Assembly: GCA_020353135.1 (NCBI GenBank)
Contig: CP070688.1
Span: 4,218,355-4,247,836 of the forward strand
DNA length: 29,482 bases
From: Chloroflexota bacterium
Lineage (GTDB): Bacteria; Chloroflexota; Anaerolineae; Promineifilales; Promineifilaceae
Direction of reading: 5' to 3'
Position numbers and translations under genes: made by a program. Position 1 is the stretch's first letter. Every line of letters begins with the position of its first letter. The notes under the pieces are model-generated. The model was not told the DNA's origin. It did not search any database and saw only the letters and a list, made by a program, of their open reading frames with translations. Below, in pieces: positions 25,031 through 29,482 of this stretch.

Positions 25031-25099
25031 TCCGCCAGTGCCAAGCGGGAGTGGCAGGGCAAGAATGAGTTGACCACTGCAACCGCTGAGATTCGAAGA

Positions 25100-25372
25100 A
25101 TGAAACGACTTACTGTAATTGTCTCAGGCCTGGTTCAGGGCGTGTCTTATCGATACTACACCAGGCGGGAGGCAAGGCGGCTGGACTTAACTGGATGGGT
25201 TAGGAATGAGGCCAATGGCTCTGTCCAGATAGTTGCCGAAGGGCAAGATGACAACCTGAGAGCTCTCTTGCAGTTCTTGGCGAAAGGGCCACCCTCAGCT
25301 CATGTCCAGAACGTAGAAGCGGCTTGGTCACGGGCGTCCGGCGAGTTTGGATCATTTGAAGTGCGCTTCTGA
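25100..25372 (+). CDS. acyP: Acylphosphatase
   Basis: A 90-aa protein, the normal length, that hydrolyses acyl-phosphates. It has the family signature SGLVQGVSYR, with the phosphate-binding Arg, and WVRNEANGSVQIVAEG with the catalytic Asn. The usual GVGFR or GVWFR is GVSYR here. The frame is open from TTG25070, but ATG25100 gives the family's length and start. The stop TGA overlaps the next gene's ATG (TGATG), indicating coupled translation with the FecR-like protein. Confidence 0.93.
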   Translation: MKRLTVIVSGLVQGVSYRYYTRREARRLDLTGWVRNEANGSVQIVAEGQDDNLRALLQFLAKGPPSAHVQNVEAAWSRASGEFGSFEVRF

Positions 25373-26625
25373 TGAACGGGCGACGTCAACGCTTGGCCTG
25401 GGCGATCGTGCTAGCTGGCCTATTTGCATGTGTTGGGCTGGTTATTTTCGTGCCGCTGGGCTTGAACGCGTATCGCCAACGCGCTATGAGGGCCATGGAG
25501 ATCGAAGTCCAGGCCAACCAGGGAACCGTTGGCATCGTCCAGGTTGACGGTGAGTCTGTGGCTTTGTTCGCTGGCGATCCGGCATTTTCACTGGGGGCAG
25601 ACAGCTCTGTGTTGACGAACGCAACCGATACGGCGCTTCTGCTGGCCCGGTCGGTGGCCGAAGGGCCCTTGATCGCCAGAGTTCAGGTGTATGGCAGCAC
25701 ACAAGTTCAGTTGGACGACGCGCGATCGCCTCGATTTGAAAGCAGTTCGCGTAAGAATGAACTGGCTCTTGATTTGCGCGCCGGCAGGATCTTGTTGAGC
25801 GTCCCAGACGAACCTGTTCGACCTGTCACTCTCCAGGTAAGGACGCCGCAGGGCCTGGCGCTGATCGAGGAACAAGGCCAGTATTCAATCAATGCGACCA
25901 ATTCGGAATCGCAAGTAACGGTATTGCAAGGAAGCCTAGTGCTGGAGGCCGGTGATAAGCAGCTTGAGCTGGTAAGCGCCCAGAGGGCGACAATGTCCGC
26001 TCCAGATGTCCTTGAAGGTCCACTGACGGCCGAACGAAACCTAATAGCCAACGGCGAGTTCAGCCAAGGCCTCGAAATGTGGCTTCCGCTCTCGCCCAAT
26101 ACGGAGATAGCAGATCAGCCTAGCGTGGAGGTAGCGGCGGATTCAAGTGATCCCGAGCCGGTCGTGATTTTCAAGCGGTTGGGTATTGGACACGCAGATG
26201 CAGGTCTGCGGCAAGTCGTTGGCCAGGATGTGACTGACTTCGAAAGCCTGAAGCTGCTGATGAGTATGCACGTGGCCGAGCAAAGCCTGGGCGTGTGTGG
26301 TCAGCAAGGGAGCGAATGCCCGGTCATCGTGCGAATCGAATACGTTGATGTTAACGGCACAAACCAGATATGGCAGCAAGGCTTCTACGCCTCTGGTGAA
26401 GTAGGTCCAGATACACCGGATGTGTGTGTTGCTTGCCCGCCACCGCTCAACGAGCACCAGAGAGTGCCATTTGACCAACTGGCCTTCTATGAGTCGGAAA
26501 ACCTACTCGAGAAGCTGGGGCAGCTGGGTATCTTGCCAGCCCAAATCAAATCGATTACGGTGATCGCTTCAGGGCACAGTTTTGAGTCCCGCATTTACGA
26601 TCTGGCCCTGATCGCGGTAGAGTAG
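25372..26625 (+). CDS. Membrane-anchored protein with FecR-like domain and a C-terminal beta domain
   Basis: A 417-aa protein. A basic N-terminus and one transmembrane helix (about 9-31) anchor a large outside part. Residues about 120-215 have the FecR-type beta pattern, ending VTVLQGSLVLEAGDKQLELVSAQRATM. Residues about 225-417 (NLIANGEFSQGLEMWLPL at the start) look like a carbohydrate-binding-type jelly roll, with two Cys pairs (CGQQGSEC, CVAC). No sigma factor or TonB receptor gene is near, so it is not a standard FecR anti-sigma unit. The role is unknown; cell-surface binding is a guess. Confidence 0.75.
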   Translation: MNGRRQRLAWAIVLAGLFACVGLVIFVPLGLNAYRQRAMRAMEIEVQANQGTVGIVQVDGESVALFAGDPAFSLGADSSVLTNATDTALLLARSVAEGPLIARVQVYGSTQVQLDDARSPRFESSSRKNELALDLRAGRILLSVPDEPVRPVTLQVRTPQGLALIEEQGQYSINATNSESQVTVLQGSLVLEAGDKQLELVSAQRATMSAPDVLEGPLTAERNLIANGEFSQGLEMWLPLSPNTEIADQPSVEVAADSSDPEPVVIFKRLGIGHADAGLRQVVGQDVTDFESLKLLMSMHVAEQSLGVCGQQGSECPVIVRIEYVDVNGTNQIWQQGFYASGEVGPDTPDVCVACPPPLNEHQRVPFDQLAFYESENLLEKLGQLGILPAQIKSITVIASGHSFESRIYDLALIAVE

Positions 26626-26628
26626 GGG

Positions 26629-27339
26629 CTAGTCGAAGCCCAGTCCGCGTTCCTTTAGTGAGACATAGCGGCCGTGGCCAATGACAAGATGGTCGAGTAC
26701 CTCTACGTCAAGGAGTTGCCCGGCGCTTACGATTTGCTTGGTAACTCTTACATCTTCAGGGGAGGGCGATGGATCGCCTGAGGGGTGGTTGTGAGCCACA
26801 ATAATGGCGGCGGCATTTTCCTTGATGGCGTGACGGAAGAGTTCGCCGACGCGGATGACCGAGGTGTTTAAGCTGCCGACATAGACATTTGGCGTGGCCA
26901 GAACGTGGTTTCGCGTGTCCAGCAAAACCAGGCGAAGGTGTTCCTGCTCAAGCAGTGCCATATCAGACATTAATAGATTGGCTGCGTCGGCCGGAGAAGA
27001 CACCCGGGATCGTTGTTCAGGAGCGCTTGCCAGAAGCCGGCGGCCCAGTTCGAGAGCGGCCTTGACCTCCACGGCTTTGACCGGACCTATTCCTTTCACC
27101 GATTGCAATTCACTCACTGACGCCCTGGCCAGGCCGGGCAAGCCGCCAAAGCTGGCTAGAAGTCGCTCGGACAGGCGAATCGCGTTTTCTCCGCCAACTC
27201 CTGTGCGAAAAATAATCGCCAGCAGCTCTGACGTGGCTAGTGCCCGCTCGCCGACTTGCATCAACCTCTCTCGCGGCCGGTCTCCGGCCGTCAAATCACG
27301 CATCATCGGCGTATAGTCAAGATGTGTTTCTTCGGTCAT
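26629..27339 (-). CDS. radC: RadC family JAB-domain protein
   Basis: A 236-aa protein with an N-terminal UPF0758 helical region, a helix-hairpin-helix ([20 protein letters not shown], about 80-99) and a C-terminal MPN/JAMM metal-binding domain with [11 protein letters not shown] (183-193). RadC's DNA repair role is disputed; the JAMM motif suggests hydrolase activity. AGGTGG lies about 9 nt before ATG27339. It ends 3 bp from the stop of the convergent FecR-like gene. Confidence 0.95.
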   Translation of the reverse strand: MTEETHLDYTPMMRDLTAGDRPRERLMQVGERALATSELLAIIFRTGVGGENAIRLSERLLASFGGLPGLARASVSELQSVKGIGPVKAVEVKAALELGRRLLASAPEQRSRVSSPADAANLLMSDMALLEQEHLRLVLLDTRNHVLATPNVYVGSLNTSVIRVGELFRHAIKENAAAIIVAHNHPSGDPSPSPEDVRVTKQIVSAGQLLDVEVLDHLVIGHGRYVSLKERGLGFD

Positions 27340-27396
27340 GTCTGGCTACCACCTAGAGGCATCAAGCAACTTAGGCTGTCGTACCGCGATCGCCGG

Positions 27397-27576
27397 CTAT
27401 TTCTTTGAAGCGGCGCCTTCGATCAATATGACAAGCTCGTTCCACTCCTCGGGCATCAAATGAAGACTGAGCGTCCCAAATTCCAGATGATAGACCCGGC
27501 CGGCTTCTTCATGGCTCAGCCAGGCAATCAGGTTTTCGGTTTCGGCCAGGATCTCGGATGCTTGGTCTTTGTTCAT
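27397..27576 (-). CDS. 59-aa hypothetical protein
   Basis: A small acidic protein beginning MNKDQASEILAETENLIAWL, with two helices and a short sheet (GRVYHLEFGTLSLHLMPEEW). I do not recognise it. The frame is open to 27672, but that would run through the pnp terminator, and ATG27576 has GAGGAAGG close upstream. A TATAAT at 27619-27614 could start a transcript continuing into radC 57 bp downstream. Confidence 0.6.
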   Translation of the reverse strand: MNKDQASEILAETENLIAWLSHEEAGRVYHLEFGTLSLHLMPEEWNELVILIEGAASKK

Positions 27577-27613
27577 GGCGCCTTCCTCGGAAAATGCGTC
27601 TCGGGTACCATGT

Positions 27614-27619
27614 ATTATA
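27614..27619 (-). promoter_or_regulatory. -10 box for the 59-aa gene and radC
   Basis: A perfect TATAAT on the minus strand, 37 nt before ATG27576. No good -35 is seen. It lies just after the pnp terminator, where a new promoter would be expected. Confidence 0.45.
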
Positions 27620-27654
27620 GCCGTTACCATATTCACCCGGTAGGAGTCGTAGAA

Positions 27655-27687
27655 CAAAACAAGCCCTGGCACCAGGATGCCAGGGCT
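27655..27687 (-). terminator. Rho-independent terminator of pnp
   Basis: In the transcript direction AGCCCTGGCA (27687-27678) pairs with TGCCAGGGCT (27671-27662), a perfect 10-bp stem with a 6-nt loop, followed by TGTTTTG. It begins 28 nt after the pnp stop. Confidence 0.9.
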
Positions 27688-27714
27688 CGCAATGACTCAG
27701 ATGAATCAGGTGGT

Positions 27715-29482
27715 TTAGCGCCGTGAGTGGCGACGATCACCGCGTCCTCGGCCACCACCGCGCCCGCCACCTCTGGGAGAGTCCTTGGACTGGGCTTCTT
27801 CAAGAGTCCAGCCTTCCAGAACGGCCTGGCGCGACAAACGGATCTTGCCATTGTCACGGTCAATGCCTGTAATCATAACCATGACCTCATCGCCAAGCTG
27901 GACCGCGTCTTCGACGCGGTTCAACCTTTCCGACGACAACTGGGAAATGTGGCACATACCGTCGGTGCCCGGAGCAAACTCCACAAAAGCGCCAAAGTCA
28001 GTGGTTCGCACAACACGGCCGGAGAATATCTGGCCCAGTTCGGGTTCTCTCGTCAGGTTCTCAATGCTTTCCATGGCCAGGGTGGCCTGTTCACCATCCA
28101 CGGCAGCGACGTATATTGTGCCATCTTCCTGGATGTCGATCGATACCTCAAACTCTTCTTCAAGCTTGCGAATTGTGCTTCCGCCTTTGCCGATCACGGC
28201 GCCGATCTTCTCGGGATCGATCTTTATAGATGTCATCCGCGGCGCCCAGCGGCTCAGTTCCTCTCTGGCGGCCGGCATTGTCTGCTGCATATTGTCCAGG
28301 ATCTGCATCCGACCTTCGTGGGCCTGCTGCAGGGCCTGGGCCATGATATCGCGCGACAAACCACTGATCTTGATATCCATTTGCAGCGCCGTAACACCCT
28401 CGGAAGTCCCGGCAACCTTGAAGTCCATGTCGCCCAGATGGTCCTCCATTCCTTGAATATCAGTCAAGACCGCGTGCTGGCTACCATCTGAAATCAATCC
28501 CATCGCCACACCGGCAACCGAGCGCTTCAGTGGCACGCCACAATCCATGAGCGCCAGGCTCGATGCGCAGACACTGGCTTGACTCGTACTGCCGTTGGAT
28601 GACAGGACTTCTGACACGACACGGATGGTATAGGGAAACTCCTCTTCATCCGGCACCATCGGCGCGAGGGCGGTTGCGGCTAGGGCGCCATGGCCGATCT
28701 CGCGGCGCTTTGGTCCGCGCAGAAACCACGTTTCCCCGGTCGAGTAGGGTGGGAAATTGTAGTGATGGATAAATCGGCGGGAATCCTCAGGCTGCAGACC
28801 ATCCAGTTTCTGGGCTTCTCTTAGCGTGCCTAGGGCGACGATGGAGAGCACCTGGGTCTCGCCTCGACGGAACAGACCGGAGCCGTGAGCTCGCGGGCTG
28901 ATGCCGACTTCCGAAGACAATTGGCGGATTTCAGTATAGCCACGGCCGTCAGGGCGCACACCTTCGTAAAGGATCCGCTGCCGGACCTCTTCCTTGAGAA
29001 TTGCGCTAAAGATATCACGCACCGCTTTTGGATCTAGCGATTCGTCCTCTTCCATGAATCTGTCGACGATCTCATCTCGCAGTTCGTCGACGGCCGCGTT
29101 GCGCGCATCACGTTCATGCTCGCGAGCTACGATGTCCTTGAGTCGATCGCCAACGCGTTCACGAACAGTCGCATCGAGCGTCTCGTCGACTGAGGCCAAA
29201 ACGACCTCACGCTTCTCCTTGCCGACCTGTTCGCGCATTTCATTCTGAAGGTCGATTATCGGCTGGATCGCATCGTGACCGAACTCTAAGGCTCGCAGTA
29301 GCAGATCCTCGGTAACTTCGGTCGCGCCAGCTTCGACCATGATGATAGCATCTCGGCTTGCCGCCATGCGAAGATCCAGCAGACTTTCCTGCATTTCTTC
29401 GATGGTCGGATTGGCGACCAACTGGTCGTCGATGAGACCGACGCGCACTGCGGCGATTGGACCATTCCACGGAATGTCAGAT
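27715..29482 (-). CDS. pnp: Polyribonucleotide nucleotidyltransferase, N-terminus outside window
   Basis: The 3'-to-5' phosphorolytic exoribonuclease PNPase of the degradosome. The frame reads off the window end; the visible part starts in the first RNase PH domain (SDIPWNGPIAAVRVGLID), with NPTIEEMQES and MVEAGATEV. The second RNase PH domain has the catalytic GDMDFKVAGTSEGVTALQMD segment. KH (GAVIGKGGSTIRKLEEEF) and S1 (GRVVRTTDFGAFVEF) domains follow. The C-terminus is a GGGRGGGRGRGDRRHSRR arginine-glycine tail not needed in the canonical enzyme and likely to add RNA affinity. About 100-150 N-terminal residues are missing here. Confidence 0.97.
   Translation of the reverse strand, partial: SDIPWNGPIAAVRVGLIDDQLVANPTIEEMQESLLDLRMAASRDAIIMVEAGATEVTEDLLLRALEFGHDAIQPIIDLQNEMREQVGKEKREVVLASVDETLDATVRERVGDRLKDIVAREHERDARNAAVDELRDEIVDRFMEEDESLDPKAVRDIFSAILKEEVRQRILYEGVRPDGRGYTEIRQLSSEVGISPRAHGSGLFRRGETQVLSIVALGTLREAQKLDGLQPEDSRRFIHHYNFPPYSTGETWFLRGPKRREIGHGALAATALAPMVPDEEEFPYTIRVVSEVLSSNGSTSQASVCASSLALMDCGVPLKRSVAGVAMGLISDGSQHAVLTDIQGMEDHLGDMDFKVAGTSEGVTALQMDIKISGLSRDIMAQALQQAHEGRMQILDNMQQTMPAAREELSRWAPRMTSIKIDPEKIGAVIGKGGSTIRKLEEEFEVSIDIQEDGTIYVAAVDGEQATLAMESIENLTREPELGQIFSGRVVRTTDFGAFVEFAPGTDGMCHISQLSSERLNRVEDAVQLGDEVMVMITGIDRDNGKIRLSRQAVLEGWTLEEAQSKDSPRGGGRGGGRGRGDRRHSRR

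Noticed and set aside
25372..26625. FecR anti-sigma signalling unit
   Set aside because: No ECF sigma factor or TonB receptor gene lies next to it.
27727..28491. Long plus-strand open frame opposite pnp
   Set aside because: It is the mirror of a certain PNPase coding frame; the translation has no recognisable domain or ribosome site.
1..29482. CRISPR array, insertion sequence or rRNA operon
   Set aside because: No regular direct-repeat/spacer pattern, no transposase and no rRNA sequence seen; the only short tandem repeat is within the DUF58 gene.

Overview
This is a bacterial chromosomal window of moderately high GC, with a housekeeping-rich gene set and no prophage, insertion sequence or CRISPR array that I can see. 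Gene content suggests a Chloroflexota-like bacterium: a MoxR/DUF58/DUF4129 block, an SPFH 'virion-core' type protein, short promoter-to-start distances, a T-box before leuS and a class 2 dihydroorotate dehydrogenase. That placement is inference; no 16S gene is present.

Layout: (1) 1-3374 (+): a truncated and a complete tRNA-Ala, then a T-box antiterminator/terminator with no room for a Stem I, then a small alpha/beta hydrolase and leuS. (2) 8288-3394 (-): a tightly overlapping operon moxR - DUF58 - DUF4129 membrane protein - two-domain VOC protein. (3) 8333-10321 (+): a solitary, cysteine-rich DNA methyltransferase, divergent from moxR. (4) 15436-10406 (-): a nucleotidyltransferase-like protein, a clan GH-A-like glycoside hydrolase, a solute-binding lipoprotein, a helical protein and an SPFH protein fused to an excisionase-like helix-turn-helix. 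(5) 15676-17411 (+): an Rmd-like sugar-nucleotide reductase and TlyA. (6) 21955-17413 (-): the most interesting block. (7) 22072-26625 (+): lepA, pyrD, acylphosphatase and a FecR-like membrane protein. (8) 29482-26629 (-): pnp (N-terminus outside the window) with its terminator, a 59-aa hypothetical gene and radC.

Block 6 looks like a previously undescribed ComQXP-type peptide-pheromone system. A strong promoter (21955-21927) leads to an unannotated 56-codon gene (21677-21507). Its product ends in GSWSGWSY, with a tryptophan three residues from the C-terminus, as in Bacillus ComX. Next come an isoprenyl-synthase-family protein with DDILDED and GQHMD motifs (ComQ-like) and a large sensor kinase (ComP-like). 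The kinase's sensor part is one transmembrane helix, a PDZ-like loop and many further helices, as in ComP, but its output half (GAF, PAS, HisKA, HATPase) is different. No ComA-like regulator is adjacent. The proposed logic is a ribosomal precursor peptide, prenylated on Trp by the synthase, exported and sensed by the kinase; peptide modification and signalling are inferred, not shown.

Several transcription units appear to have very short or absent 5' leaders (lepA, the methyltransferase). Many genes overlap by 4-11 bases, so translational coupling is probably common here.
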